Source: Parelaphostrongylus tenuis (taxonomy: Eukaryota; Nematoda; Chromadorea; Rhabditida; Metastrongylidae). Taken from it: a stretch of DNA of 64,000 nucleotides. The position numbers and the translations under genes were made by a program. The notes beneath the pieces are model-generated. The model saw nothing but the letters and a program-made list of their open reading frames with translations, was not told the DNA's origin and searched no databases. Within the stretch, counting starts at the first letter, position 1; each line of letters opens with the position of its first letter. Shown here piece after piece: positions 10,143-22,934 of the stretch. Location of the stretch: NCBI GenBank assembly GCA_019055375.1, contig JAHQIW010000746.1:1-64000 (forward strand). The letters are read 5' to 3'.

Positions 10143-12959
10143 TTTGAGCTGTGGTCTTAAGAAAACACTCGAAACAAAAGATATGAAATTTTATTTCTAC
10201 TGCCACATCACAATATAAAAACTTTCAAAAGGCAAACACCCCGTTTGACTTCTCCAGGTTTAAGATATTGAATGATTTCTAAAATGTCAAATAAGAACAG
10301 AACAAAATTCTTGAAAATGGGTGTAAATAAGAAAAAAGTACTAAGTATTCACCGCAATGATGAACGCGCGCTCTTCCAACTTTTATTCCAGCTAAATATT
10401 ACAATTTCCTATAAATAGACCTTTTTAGAGATGTTTAGTTCTAGAAGATGTGCTTTCAAGGTAGTTCTAGCAAGACAGGCGATACAAATAGACAACAAGG
10501 GTTGAAGCCCTGTTTAGTTTCTACATGTATTATTGCTGCTGAAAAATGAAGATCTCGGAGACAAACATTTGCTCATTATACCAAAAAACCCTTAACGAAA
10601 GATTCATTTCAATACTCCACCCTTTATGCAACGATAATATCCTCTAACATATAAACTATACCTATAATTACCAATAAAAGAGATATGACGTCTAGGCGGA
10701 GAGTAACTTTGGTCGTGAAATGCAGCCTTCTTTTTGCTTTTGCAGCGTGCTATAGCAACTATTCCAAAAGGCAATTAAATATCAAATTACTTAAGATTTG
10801 GGCTATCAAGTGATTAGTAAGACTTTGCTGAAAAGCCATATACAGCCTAGCAAATAAAGCAAATTGGATGTGTAACATGATTTTCTTTTTGCTGCTACTG
10901 CGAAATAAGAGCCTTTTTGAAAGTCAAGCATATGGCTAAAGTTGTAGAGATTCAAGCCTTTGAACGATCGCCTAATGTTTGAAAGAAAACTTTTGTCCAA
11001 CGGGAAAAACTTTTATACAGTAGTGTACCAATATGAGTACGCATGTGCACTTAAGACTTAAGCATTACTGAATAATGCTGCCTCAAGCGACAAAGTAATC
11101 TTAACCCATTCAGAAATTTTCTGCCATTTCGGTCAACGTTCCACGAACTTTGTCATGATCTGACGAGCTCGCGTGCGTGAATGGCCTTTCTATGAATACA
11201 ATATCTGGCAAGAAGAATCAAAGGCATGACCAAAAAGTTAGAATGGGAATAAAGAGTCACTCATCGTGTCCACCGAAGGAGGAAGCGATATCAAGAGATT
11301 CTGTCACACATTACGGGCGATATACCGACGTGAACGATGCAAGGTGATGAATGGTGGCTATCACTGCTTTGGGCGGCGCGCGCAACCGCATTGTTCATTC
11401 CAAGCCCGGTTCCTGCCGCGCAAACTGATCTGTTGGCTCACTGTAAGAGCTCGACTCGATGGTGCGAATTGAATGTGACGATGCGACTGGTCGAGGTTGT
11501 TCCTATGATAAAGAAACATTAGCTCATTGAGATAGAGCTACTGTACTATCCACGGAGTGGCCTACCAGTTTTACGAATGTGTTCAACTCCATATATCTTT
11601 GCATGATATCAAATATATTGCGTACAAACTCACAGTCTCCCTTTCTTTCGTTAGAACTGATTAACTAATCGTTAAATTGCACAAACGATTATAGAAAGGT
11701 GGGGAACTAGTTGACAGCGCAATATACTAGGTGGGAGTTCAATAATTGTCTTTGAGATGGCTTTTTTCAAATATCTTCTAATAGAACCACCAACTTGGTT
11801 TGATATAAAGAAGAGTCCCATTTAGGTGCGAAATATGTCTTGGTGTTGGGGCCGTGCCCTACTTATTAAACTAACCTGAGTGGTTGATAGTTTGCAATTA
11901 TTGGAACTGCTTACTTCCCACCCAGTTTAGCGATTTGCCCTCTCCACTTTTCTGTACACAAAATTCCAGCAGGCTTCCTTCGTGTTTGATTGATGAGAAG
12001 AATGATTATTTTGCATCTCCTCCAAGTTCCACCTTCTCAAAATAGCCGCAATGCGATTGTATGCAAATGATCGTTACCGTGCATCAGTAAACCACAAACA
12101 CAACTCACCTGTCTGCTTTCCATGAGCATCTTTCCACTTTCATCACTTGGAGAGATAGACTTTCTTGATTTTAACGATTTATTTATAGCTCGCGCATGAG
12201 AAAATGAGCAAAGAACTTTGGGGTCACGAAAGAACTCTGTGCGAAAAGTGGCAGATGGTTCTAGGGAAATTAGTGAGTACCGTATATTTCACGTTTGTTT
12301 ATTGTTATCACTCGACGTCCACTGTTTTCGAATGTGCGCTTTGGAGGTGGTCGACTGGAAAGATTAAGAGTCAACTAGACCACAATTCCGAAGAAGGGGA
12401 AATCTTCGAAACTTCGCCCAAAATTGTACAGTCTACCAATCTCATCAAGAGAACACGGATTAAATGATATTCCCTGAGTGATTAAAGGTGAATCCTACCT
12501 CACTATTATTAAGATGCCAATTGTTTAAATGAATGCCCTTCAAGTGAACCCTTGTGATCTCACCTATTAAAAAACCTTTCATAGGACAGAGATAGATGGT
12601 TTTCAACACCAGTGGAGTCTGCGCTTTGATTTTTCAAGATCTTTGCAAAAATTTTTCGCCAAATGAGGAAGTGACGGTGCACCTTCTTTATCCGTTGAAA
12701 AAGGTGAACCTGCGATATATCAACTACAATGGATCAAATATCTTGATGAACCTCCCTCGTTTATTAGGTACGCTTTGCAGAGAAACGATATGCCGACCAG
12801 TGTTGGGGTCAATCAGAATTCGCTTACTTGAATTCATTTATTCGCTGTCGTCTATGAGTTAAATGCATTAATTTCCTTGGTTGAGTGAAATTACAATTCA
12901 AATTGTTAAGTAATCAATCTGAAACCTCGCACACACTGCCAAGTTCTCTTCTTCACTCA
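10143..12959. other. No gene recognised; traces of repeats
   Basis: A weak third copy of the 12960 repeat lies near 10345-10420. Around 12385-12420 the phrase GAAGAAGGGGAAATCTTCGA resembles a worn R-element hammerhead region. Open frames at 11266-11522, 12204-12467 and 12596-12862 (+) do not match any family I know. Confidence 0.35.
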
Positions 12960-13090
12960 AATTCACTCATTACTCGAAACGAGTTAAAAGAAGTACTTTA
13001 CACAGTAATGAACGCACGCTCATTCTACGCATACGTCAATTACATATTACAACTTCCTTATATAAGTTTGTTCCAGAAATTCGCATCTCA
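12960..13090 (+). repeat. Interspersed repeat, copy 1 (direct partner at 16438)
   Basis: Shares about 130 bp with 16438-16570, including CACAGTAATGAACGCACGCT and CAACTTCCTTATATAAGTTT. A more diverged relative is near 10345-10420. No coding capacity recognised; family unknown. Confidence 0.7.
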
Positions 13091-13339
13091 AAAATAGTTG
13101 CCGCCGTTTTAACGCATAGTGCGGTAGATCACGAGCTATGCAATGGATCAAGCGATTACCGCAGTACAGGTCGTTGTTGTGGCTTCCCTTCACATTTTAC
13201 TCAGATATGAGCCTTTTCGACGACTTCGCGTACTGGTCAACTGACGAAGCGAAAAGGGAGGGTTAGGGAGCCCGATCGCGTTTAAAAAAAATTACTCAGT
13301 TGGGGATCTCTTCACTACATCAATAGAAACTTCAAGTAA

Positions 13340-13740
13340 AAACTAGGCTCCGATGCTATCCAAAATTATCCTATACGCTGCCATGCTTTTCTGCTTCCAG
13401 CGAATACGCGTGCTGAAAATGAAGGCAAAGCAAGTGAGAAACAAAATTTTATCTTGGATGCTACAGCGTTATAAAAAGGTGTTACAAAAAACGAAAGATG
13501 TGGAGTTTTAGCTATGCATTTATGTTCTGGAATGATTAATAACATATGTGTATGAAGTTTCCCGTCCAGCGAATGAGATCGACTTATAAATTGTCGCCGT
13601 TTAATGCGAAGTACCGAGAGTTCTACTTCACATTTAGAGCATAAAACAGAAGCCATTTGAAAAGTAAAACACCACCCTTCAGATTTTCGATATTCAAGCT
13701 TTCGAGTAATCACTAAAGATTCGAAAAGGAATAAAAAAAT
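13340..13740 (-). repeat. F4-type interspersed repeat
   Basis: On the - strand it begins with phrases such as CTCATTCGCTGGACGGGAAA and TTTTTATAACGCTGTA, which recur at 27140 (CTCATTCGCTGGACACGAAC) and 52670 (+). The 115-codon frame inside it is probably not a gene. Confidence 0.45.
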
Positions 13741-14649
13741 CTTTATTTGAAAGTGGGTGCGGATGGGAGAGAAGCACCGAGAACACTTTTATGGGACACA
13801 TATTTCTGACCAATGGCTTTCATAATGCCAATGTCCCAAGCCTTTTATTCTACACGGTTGCCTCATACTGCTGACAATTCTTCCACTATGCATAAGTACC
13901 CAACTTTTTCTCGCGTACGTCAGCTCTGAATAATTGAAAAAGAGCGATTGATGTAAGCTTAGTTATAGTAAGAGTTTTCGGTTAGAAGGTGTCGAATACA
14001 TCATGCGTAATAATATTGTTGAATTACTGGTATTCTCTAGTTTTTATTTGCTATGGCCACTTTTGGTATTGTATAATACTGGGAAAGAGCAAAACCAAAG
14101 ACTTTTTTTGTGATCCCTTTTGTACAATGCATTACAATTAATTGAATGTCATATTCAGTAAGACTGCATTGTAAACGAGAGCTTTTCTCTACAGAAGAAT
14201 ATATAACTAGACCAAAAGATGAATGACCGGGTAGAGAGAAACCTTATTTTAGCAATTAATACAATAATTCCAAAAATTTTCTCTAAAGGAAGATAAAAAT
14301 CTTAGCCAAACAGCGAAGATCGCGCAATTCGCTCTGCGGGCATAGGTTTTTATAGCCGTCCGTTAGGTATTAAACCATGGGGCTCGCGTGAACTCTTCTG
14401 AATTCACACCAATTTAGAGTCTTTTTTCGGCGGATAAAACTTTGTTACCAAATTTTAGTAAACGTTTGATAGCTCAGTAAATAATGATTCGAGTCTACGC
14501 TTGTTTTTACAAAACATTCTGAACAGGTTGAAGATCGAAAACAAAATCACGTCTCGCTTCCGAGTTGCTTGACCACTTTGAATTTCGTAGTGGTAATATT
14601 AGCAATACTAAATAAAAAAATAGAGCTGAAGTTTGTGGCGCTGATAGAT

Positions 14650-14905
14650 CTCTAAGGTAAAAGCCATGCACTCGTCTTCAAATTTTGGCTTAGTTTGAGG
14701 TTATCGAATGCATATCTGCTACAATAACTCGCGGTGGCTTACCTATGTATCTAGTCGGTGCTCCTCATCCTATTAAACAAGTCTCGCACTAACTTAACGA
14801 CCATGAAGAGATGGGAAGCTAAGTGAGCCATGAGCGCGAGATCGAACTATAGACCTTGTGTGCGAAGCACAGCACCGCTAACCACCACTACGCATGTGCT
14901 CTATT
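14650..14905 (-). repeat. tRNA-derived SINE (family S1), copy A
   Basis: The element reads on the - strand. A tRNA-like head (about 14902-14830) has an A-box-like GTGGTGGTTAGCGGTGCT and a B-box-like GTTCGATCTC, then GCGCTCATGGCTCAC. The unique body holds phrases shared with copies B, C and D (AAATTTGAAGACGAGTGCAT near the tail, CGAATGCATATC). It lacks part of the middle present in copy B and has no recognisable CCTTTAT tail. Confidence 0.7.
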
Positions 14906-16437
14906 GCAATATAAATTAGGAAATATCAATCTTATACTAAGAGAGAACGGCAGAAAAGTTTTCGTCAGAGTTCTGTGAATGTCTCAAACCCTCAAGCCAC
15001 TAATATCGAAAACAATGTTGAGGGTTTTGATGAACTCACATCGCAGGCAGCGTGCAGTAACATTTTCAAACCAACAAATTAGGGCTTGGAGCATCAAAGC
15101 AGTAAAAACAATCTACTTTTTACGAACGGGAGAGAAATCTTCAGTCAAATTTAGAAAATCGTTCGTCAAATTCGGATTGCGCCAGGCAGTGATTTAAACT
15201 GCAAGTCCGAGAGAGTTAAGTCATTACCTCCGAAGCGTTAGTCTTAGTAGTAAAAAAGATTCATAAAATTCTCCTGCCATCTCCTCGAAATCTCTAGTTG
15301 TTACTGAATGTTTGTATTCTCTCTTTATCTGAGTATCTACTCATTCGATGACTCGATGCAGATTTCAACACCACGCTTTGTTGTACAGAGGTCCACATAT
15401 TATTTCTCCTAATAAGAAATAATAACGTCTTGCTTGTCAAATCTATATATTTCAACTTCACAGAGGATTTTTGGTAATACGTAGTGCGATTTGATTCTAG
15501 GAGGACTTTATTACTATGAAATGATAGATTATTACTGAAGGGTTAGCTGTAAACGTATCTTTAGTGAAAGAACGCTTACTTTTGTGAAAAACTTTCACTA
15601 TTCGTTGCGAACCGTGTGAAATACTGCCGCATTCCGTGTAATATTGTGTCATGTTTTCGTTGCAATTTTTTGCCAAGCAGAACATTTTCACTGAGCTATT
15701 GGTGAACATTCGATGGAATGAGAAATGGAAATTTAGTATTCTGCATTATTTCTGCACAGACATTCTCAGTGAATAGCACCAACGACATATAAAATGCGCT
15801 TCGCGTTTGTAGCAGCAAGCTCGCGTTTTTATCAGCTCGTTTTGCTAGCGGTTCTGAAGTGAAATATAGCTGATAGGAGCACATTCTTGTCAAGGAATGG
15901 TAAACATTACGAAGAGACATCTGTGAAGGCATTCCCAGCAGAAGAAGATCGCCCCCATGTATCCCAAAAAATAGGAAACGACATCCTCAGAAACATAGGA
16001 TATTTCTAACTTTTAATTTCCTTTTGTAAAATTACCTAATACCTACTGAAAAAATTTTTGAGGAGTTTCATCTCCTTATAACAATGAAGCCACCTCTAAC
16101 CTTGACTGACAAGTATTAACAAATCTATTACGTAGTTCAAGCGATGGGCTAACTACTTCGAGGACAAAAAAGTAATCTTCTTCATGGTCCTACAGTGTTT
16201 TGTAAGAACTTTTTTAGAAAAGAAATTCAATAACAGTCGAGTTGAAATATCGAATGAACACTAAAAGTCCAGCGAACTCTCGACAAACCTCAGACATGCG
16301 AATAAATAATTAAGTGTGAAACATAATTTCATTTTCATTGCCTCAGCGTAATAAGAGCCTGTTGGAAACCAATTATGTTGTAGAAATCGTAGAGATTCGA
16401 GCCCACAAATGTTCACTGAACGTAACAATCGTCTACA

Positions 16438-16570
16438 GGACAGTTACTCAAAACGAGTTGAAAGAAATACTCTACACAGTAATGAACGCACGCTCATTTG
16501 TACCCATACGTCAATTACATGCTGCAACTTCCTTATATAAGTTTATTCCAGAAATTTCGCATCTTAGAAA
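16438..16570 (+). repeat. Interspersed repeat, copy 2 (partner at 12960)
   Basis: Same phrases as 12960-13090, including ACACAGTAATGAACGCACGC and TTCCTTATATAAGTTT, with scattered substitutions. Same orientation. Confidence 0.7.
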
Positions 16571-16699
16571 TACCTTCACTTACATCATACGATGTAGGAG
16601 ATAAAAATGTGAAAGAAGGGTCAAAACTATGACCTTAATTTAACAAGGATTTATATATGATAACATTAATACCATATAGATTCATAACCTATTACATGA

Positions 16700-17270
16700 T
16701 AACAAATGAAAAATCGATATCACTTGCTGAGCAAGAAACTTCATAGGAGTGCTACAACTACAAATTTTGAATTCCTGGCTACGGCCTCACTTAGTCGTTT
16801 TTTAAAAAATCCTTTTTTTGGCATTGCTACAAAAGGGAAAACCCTTGTGTTTCATAACACATTTTTCTCGCAAGACACAGTTCTCTCTTTAGACTACTAG
16901 CAATCATTAGATATGTAGGATTCAAGAATTTTAACGCTGTGCTTATATTCTGGAAAAAGCGTTTGTTTAGCAAAAAATAAGATTGAGTTTTCACACATTC
17001 GTGTTGCTTGTTTACAGGGCTCATTCACGGTCGAGGGTTGGGTGGCCGCAGATTCGATGCACCGGGCAGCCACGATGATCGACGGGGGCTTCGGAGAAGT
17101 GCGATGCTTGTTATTCAATAAGGAATTACTTCTCCGCTTTGAAAAAAAACTCCAGATGATTGCATGTCTCTGCTACTGCAATAATTTCCCTGCAAGTTCG
17201 TGCGCGCGCTTTTTGGTTGATTCCGGCGTGATTTGGATTGCGCAGCCGATGTGAAACATAAATTTATCTT
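16700..17270 (+). repeat. F4 interspersed repeat
   Basis: Aligns in order with 27125-27490: CCTGGCTACGGCCTCACTTAG against CTGGCTACAGCCCCACGTAG, then CTTTAGACTACTAGCAATCA, then GGAATTACTTCTCCG, then GCGCAGCCGATGTGAAACAT. Extra sequence between 16950 and 17108 is absent from the 27-kb copy, so this copy carries an insertion or the other a deletion. Non-coding. Confidence 0.65.
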
Positions 17271-17759
17271 GAACTTTACAGTAGCTATAAAAGGGTATCT
17301 GCAATACACCGGCCACATGCAACTTTCAGCCACAAAGTTTAAGCTTTTGAATGATTACTAGCACTACAGTACTTCTATGAAAGTTTCTCTCCAACGAATG
17401 AGATCGGTTTTTCATTTGTGGCCCAATATGTTTTCTAACCATCTCTTCTCATATCTGAAACGTTCAGTAGAGCGAGTCGTTCTAGATATTTTCAGATGTT
17501 TTTATCAAGGATTCATGTGGGAAATCTACATTGAAGTAACTGATATAGCATTGCGAAGGAAATGTTGTCGATGCTGTTTTCATCGCTGTAAGTTTTTTTC
17601 AGCTATATAGCTTATTATCCTTACTCTTGGATCTCTCTCATACGATAATTTGGTTGAAAATGTTGCACTGAAATCAAACAATAACATGTGTGATTGAGCT
17701 GAAAGGTCTACCGTTCACTTTTGAGCTAATTTTTTTTCTTTTGAACATATTAGCCTAAG

Positions 17760-18500
17760 GCAAGAAAGATTTGATAATGCATCAGGGTAATATCAGCGGT
17801 AATATCAGAGCAACTCTGCAAATACGGCACGAGGGGTTTAGCCCAGTTTGCCCAATATGTGGAGAGTAGATTTTGCAATGTGAAGCCGAAAGTTAGTGCG
17901 AAAATAACGATACTGAGCCGTTCGGACTCTTCTTTTGTAATTGTGCAGCCAGCTTTTGAAGTTGTTCTCCGTAAACGTTGGCTCTGAATATCGAAATGTT
18001 GTGGAAAAGTCTACAAACGGCATGTTTTGCCAATCCCACAAAAGCGAGGACCATGATCTCCCTAGCATAAAAGTGGGGCTTTCCTTGGCCCCTGTTAAGG
18101 TGACGGGTCTTTACCGCAAGGCAGAGATGCGCGTGTTGTTTTTAGAGTAGACTTACAAGCCATCTCCAGTAATGGTAGTCTCGAAAAAGTTCCTCCTGTG
18201 CAATCACAGCAAATGACTTTCGCAAGCGGTGTGCGCGTGCATGCAGTGCAGTCGCGGTCAAGTAATTGCATGAGACGTTTCGGAGACATTACTTTGTGCT
18301 AAACCCATTTTTTGAACTACGAGCGATAGTGCCGTTGCCGTATTCAAGTGCCTGATCTAAATTCCTGGTATGTGACATTCGGATCCAAGTTCAGCCGGTG
18401 GCGCAGAGTGTCTTGGTCAAAGACTGGCCAGCAAGCGTAAGGTTGAATGTGACATCTTGTATCGCCATCGTAGTTAACGCTTGAACCACTGGCTCACATG
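17760..18500 (-). pseudogene. Decayed mariner transposase (lineage M4), copy 1
   Basis: Pieces in several frames on the - strand follow mariner transposase order: a DNA-binding-linker-like DPNVTYQEF, then KRLMQLLDRD (the LMQRLDIC-type motif before the catalytic core), then a worn ITGDGL (the TGDE first-aspartate region), then the strand before the second aspartate, then HIAKSTLHILGKLG (the DNARPHIAKST region). Many stops and frame shifts; the second aspartate is lost. Homologous to 32050-32530. Confidence 0.7.
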
Positions 18501-18879
18501 CCGATCGCTAATAGTGCCTGACCAAGACACAGTGTTATGCTTTTCAATCGTCTTCCATGCAGTGATCGCCATTTTATTTCGCGAAGGATAATCGGAGTAG
18601 TTTGGCGCCGATCCATTTTGAGTTCCATTTAATAAACCTGCCACGCGCTTGCCCTTTTACATCTCTATGGCAAGCTATTAGAGCAGTCTCCAAGGCACCA
18701 CAGTCTTCTGGAATTAACTTGCTGAGAGAAAAATGAATGAAAAATAGTGTCATAATAATGTGACAACCCTTTGAATGAAATTGAGAGCCGGTGTGTGGCT
18801 CTTGGTGTTGTAGTTTCAATTTTGCAAAGTGCTCTCTTCGATGCTTCATTGTGACTAGTTTTTTCAGATCTTTTTTTTA

Positions 18880-19200
18880 ATCGTTTCATCTGAGTCTACG
18901 TAATGTGCTACAAGAGAGTAGGGCCAGTCCAACTTTGAAGTTTGTAACGACTGTAACGTGTGACGAGTTTGACACTTCATGCGGAAGCCTAGCTAGGAGT
19001 AAGAGAACGCCTTCATTCTAGTTGTAGCACAACTACAAGTAGCGAAAACCTAGTTTGATGATTACTTGTCCTAGAGGAGTGGCAACTCCCTGACACGGTT
19101 TAATCACAACTCCGGAAGAGATGCAACACTTTTTCCTATCTGCATTCAATTTCATCTCTCAAGAAATGGCGATTCTTCTACTCTTCTTAGTTATAGTTGT
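18880..19200. repeat. Repeat flanking M4, copy 1 (partner at 33540)
   Basis: CTAGCTAGGAGTAAGAGAAC followed by a TCATTCTAGTTGTAGCA phrase matches 33609-33655, and similarity continues to about 19200 (matching 33800). Its position beside both M4 relics suggests one composite repeat of about 1.4-1.8 kb inserted twice. Confidence 0.6.
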
Positions 19201-19884
19201 CATTGAATGGCTCAAATCTTTGATGGCCTTTTTGTGAGCTATGTCAACGAAGTTAAGAGTTATAGTTAACATATGGCGCGTTTTCGCCACGTACTTTTGT
19301 TGCTCATTCCAAACTTTTTCTTCCATTTTTTAGAGACTTTAAAATTTTTGTATTATAGTCCTCGAACAATATTTGTTTGTCGTTATCTGTGAATGTAGCT
19401 GTTCATTTCCATTCATGTTGTCCCAATAAGCCCCTCCACAAAGCCCAAGCCTAAGCTGGCTAAGCCATGCACGAAACATATGAACGTACACAGGAAATCT
19501 GTAGCACCACAATCACATATTTTCTAGAATTTTTCGATGCGAAGAAAGAGTTTCTAAATCAGTATTAAAATTGTAGTGATTCAGCAATGACGGTTTTCCG
19601 GCTCATGCATCAAGTATGACTTGGTTTAGTGATTTGTATCGGTACACTTGATGTACCAAACACTAGCGATTCTATTGACGAATTGCTTGCATTGAGATTC
19701 TGTGGTTCATTGGTGGTTGTTAGCGTTGCGTTGCATGTGGGTCAATGCATGTCGATCAATCGGTGTTTTGACACGCTGATCTTTATCGATGGTATCACTA
19801 AAGGCGGCGAATATGCTTTCTGATAAACAATGAATACTCCGTAACGAACGACCTGTAAATACAAGCATTACAATAATGTATTTT
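19201..19884. other. No gene recognised
   Basis: No splice-bounded exon or repeat landmark was supported here. Confidence 0.4.
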
Positions 19885-20212
19885 AATAAAGGAATAAAGG
19901 ATAAAGGACCAATGGCTTCTCGGCGTTGACCAATCCCTGAGGGATGCGCCATGCATTTGTCTTCAATTTACTAACTTCGTTTGAGGTGATTGAATGCACA
20001 TCTGGCCTATACAATGACTCGCTGTGGCCTGCCGCTGAATCCGAGTCAGTGCTGCTTGTCCTCCCAGACAAGTCTGAGACCAGTCTGGTACCAGTTTAAC
20101 CGACCCCGGATGGATGGATGGCTTGATGAGCCATGAGGGCGAGTATCGAACAACTGACATCGTGTGCGACGCAGGCAACCTCTACCCACTGCGCCACATG
20201 CGCTCCTGTATA
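19885..20212 (-). repeat. tRNA-derived SINE (family S1), copy B, full length
   Basis: Most complete copy. On the - strand the tRNA head starts near 20208 (GGAGCGCATGTGGCGCAGTG, A-box) with the B-box-like TTGTTCGATACTC. It is followed by CTCATGGCTCATCAAGCC, a body with CAGACTTGTCTGGGAGGACA, CATTCAATCACCTCAAACGA and GCATGGCGCATCCCTCAGGG, and a 3' tail of CCTTTAT/CCTTTATT repeats (on the + strand AATAAAGGAATAAAGGATAA at 19885). Such tails suggest mobilisation by a LINE partner. Confidence 0.8.
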
Positions 20213-21099
20213 AAATAATAATATGCACAAAATTATGATGCGATGTTATCTGACGATAAAATATCGGGAGTGCGAGTCTGCTTCAGTCGTAGCGAGCTGT
20301 GGCGCTGGACGAGCAATGTTGCATGTATTGTGGCGAGCCAATGATGGCACCATGACGTTCATTGCAACAAAATAGCATGGAAAAGCTTCATATAGAATTC
20401 TCTTACCCTTCGCATATCTCGAGCAGATGGGCTGTATTTATCTGCTGTAAAACACAACAGAATCTTTAAAAATTCATTATTGCTTGGGTTGCTTTCCAAT
20501 TTTCAAAAATTCACGCATTGTAGTCATCGTGCTTCATGCGATACTCCAATGTTTTCGGAGTAAAGCATCGTCGCTGCAAGCAATCCTCAGCTTCTGATCA
20601 AGATCATGATAAGAGTTCAGGTGTGCTAACATTTGCATATGGTTTCAATTTCGCGAAACAGTAGCTTAGCTGATGTTTTTTCTTCCAATAGCTCACGCGG
20701 CAAGGAAGACGAAGCTCGTACTCACCAATGAATTGTTGCCTAACGTAGTAGAAAATAAGGAGGAACGCATAGCTTTATCTCTCTTCTTTTGCTTCAGTTT
20801 TTCATCTTTATTGCATCTACACTTAATCTTACTCTCTCACACTCTCTTGATAGATGAGATTACTTTTTCAGCTGTACTTCGAGCGCTTTGGGAACTACTT
20901 TTGAAGTCAAGTGCTATCGATTTTGTTGTTTCAAGCACACTGCTTTCCATACCCTGGGCGCTGCAAATTTTTTCAAATTTAGAAAGTTTACCCAGAACCC
21001 ATGTTATTCTTTGATGTTTTTCATATCACACACTTTTTATTTTTTCAACAAGAGTAAATGAACTTCCCATCTTAATTTCATTCTTTATCTGACTTGCCC
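20213..21099. other. No gene recognised
   Basis: A 113-codon frame at 20673-21014 (+) is leucine/phenylalanine-rich in AT-rich DNA and has no recognised domain or splice signals. I regard it as chance. Confidence 0.4.
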
Positions 21100-21760
21100 C
21101 AAGTATAGACAACATTCTCCATAGTATAACGAATGTTGTCTACCTTTTTCCAGTTCTGAATTATTGATTTCTATTGTAACACTGAATTCGTGTAGTCTGA
21201 TTTTCGCAAGTCTATGGTTATGCATCGAAAGACGGTTGAACTTTCGATGCATTTTGGATTATGCTTACAGTATGTGCTCGAACACTCTCATGACCACCGT
21301 AGTATCAATGACCCCTTTTTGAACTTTTGATTAGTCACGTAATCCGGCTTGTTTCGGTGTTTGACCTCTTTATGTAAACTAATCGTGAATGTGTGCTCTC
21401 TGACTTATTCTGCAATGTCCAGCTTTAGCTTTGATTTGTTTTACTCTAACCTTAAATTCGCCATTGTGAAAATGTTGTAAGTGGCCAAATGTTGATGCCA
21501 GGCTGTCCTTCGACTCTCTCACTCTAACTCTCTCCCACTTGCTAACACTATCGACTACTGTTGCTCTTGTATATTCTCTGTAATCTTCTTATGTATTCCT
21601 ATCTTCCTGTATAGCTGGTGTTGTTCTACTATTATAAAAACAAACGATAACCCAGATACATGGTGAATACAAACATTAAATACCAAACCAAGTACAAAAA
21701 TTGTAATAAACAAGCAACTATCAAAAGTCCCGCGTGGCCAAATCAATTCAAATTACACAA
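21100..21760 (+). repeat. Long interspersed repeat L, copy 1 (partner at 39405)
   Basis: Blocks in the same order as 39600-40085: GTCACGTAATCCGGCTTG against GTCGCGTAATCCATCTTC, GTGTGCTCTCTGACTTATTC, CTATCTTCCTGTATAGC, TGTTGTTCTACTATTATAAA, and an end phrase TCCCGCGTGGCCAAATCAAT. The other copy ends TTCCGCGTGGGCTAAACAAT. Non-coding; possibly a solo LTR or a large non-autonomous element. Confidence 0.6.
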
Positions 21761-22352
21761 ATTCTCCACTAACGTCCCTTTGCTACACTAAGCCCTGAAT
21801 GAAAATAAAAGGAGCCTTGTTGTTAGGATTCGATATATGACCGATGCACGCAATATGAGTTACATCTACTCACCTGTTCTATGGCATCATTCAAATTAGA
21901 GCAGCCAAATATGTAGTTTTTGAAACATGAACGTTATCTTTACATGAAGCGTTATCAAAAGACTTTTTGAGAAAACAGCTATGTATCGCTCTAGTCCAGA
22001 GACTTAAGCTTTTGAATGTTTACTAATACAAAAAATCTGCTTCAGCGAAAGGGTTGGTTTCTTCATTTGTCCTAAATAACAGAAAGTACCCCAGAGTGCT
22101 TTTTTTCAAAGTAGTGCTGTGTGCATTGTTTCATAGCAAAGTTTATACACTATCACAATCCCCGTGAGAGCGAGAGTACGGGACGAGGAGCTTTAAGGAA
22201 GCTAATTGTTATTAATTAGAGAGCATCCATTTATTAATTCATTCATATAAGAACTAATTATTTTGCAAACAATCATATTTGTCGAATTTGTCTATTTTAT
22301 TACATTACAATTCTGCTATTTAATACCAACAAAGTGAGATCATGTATTAGTA

Positions 22353-22932
22353 GGTTGAGGAGAAAGTTCCCGGAATTTGCCCATAACTTTAACATGTTCG
22401 CATGTTTTATATGCGATTTTCACATGATTTGAAAGCTCTTTTTCTTGTGCATCGATTGATATATATCTCTTCTATACTGCCGCAAGGTGGAACTGAACAG
22501 CGAACAGAAACGACTGTTGATGCTTCACGAGTACAAAGTGGGCATAAATGCCGCTGACACTGTTCGTCGAATCAATGAGGCATGGGGAGAAGGAACTGTT
22601 GGAAAGGCAGGTGTCTACGATCACTTCATACTCATCCTTCATACTCGCCAGACATGCACCGATTGATTACCACCTCTTCCGGTCAATGGAACACTTTCTG
22701 CGAGACCAGAAGTTCAATAACAAGGGCGAGGTTGAGGAAACTCTTCGAAATTTCTCCAACTCCAAGGACAGTGTTTTCTACCGCCGCGGGATCTTCATGT
22801 TGCCAGATCTGTGACTGAACGTTATCGACTCAGAAGGAGACTACTTTGACCATCAAATTGTCTTTTGTTCGAACTTAATTGATGCATGAATAAAGTTTTT
22901 GTAAGCAAATTCCGGAAACTTTCTCCTCAACC
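22353..22932 (+). mobile_element. Internally deleted mariner element with both terminal inverted repeats (M1)
   Basis: Terminal inverted repeats of 28 bp, GGTTGAGGAGAAAGTTCCCG... at 22353-22380 and its reverse complement at 22905-22932, differ at one base. TA flanks both ends (22351-22352 and 22933-22934), the mariner target duplication. Inside, a GTG-started N-terminus (22487 onward) has ELNSEQKRLLMLHEYKVG and RINEAWGEGTVG. It jumps near 22610-22640 to the C-terminal region (YSPD..., then IDYHLFRSMEHFL, then VFYRRGIFMLPDL, stop at 22812-22814) in another frame. The middle with the first two catalytic aspartates is gone; the third (in IDYHLF) remains. Non-autonomous, mobilisable only in trans. 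Confidence 0.9.
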
Positions 22933-22934
22933 TA

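Noticed and set aside
13366..13713. 115-codon - strand frame
   Set aside because: It lies in an F4-type interspersed repeat and its composition is not protein-like.
20673..21014. 113-codon + strand frame as a membrane protein
   Set aside because: Hydrophobic only because the DNA is T-rich; no signal, splice sites or relatives.
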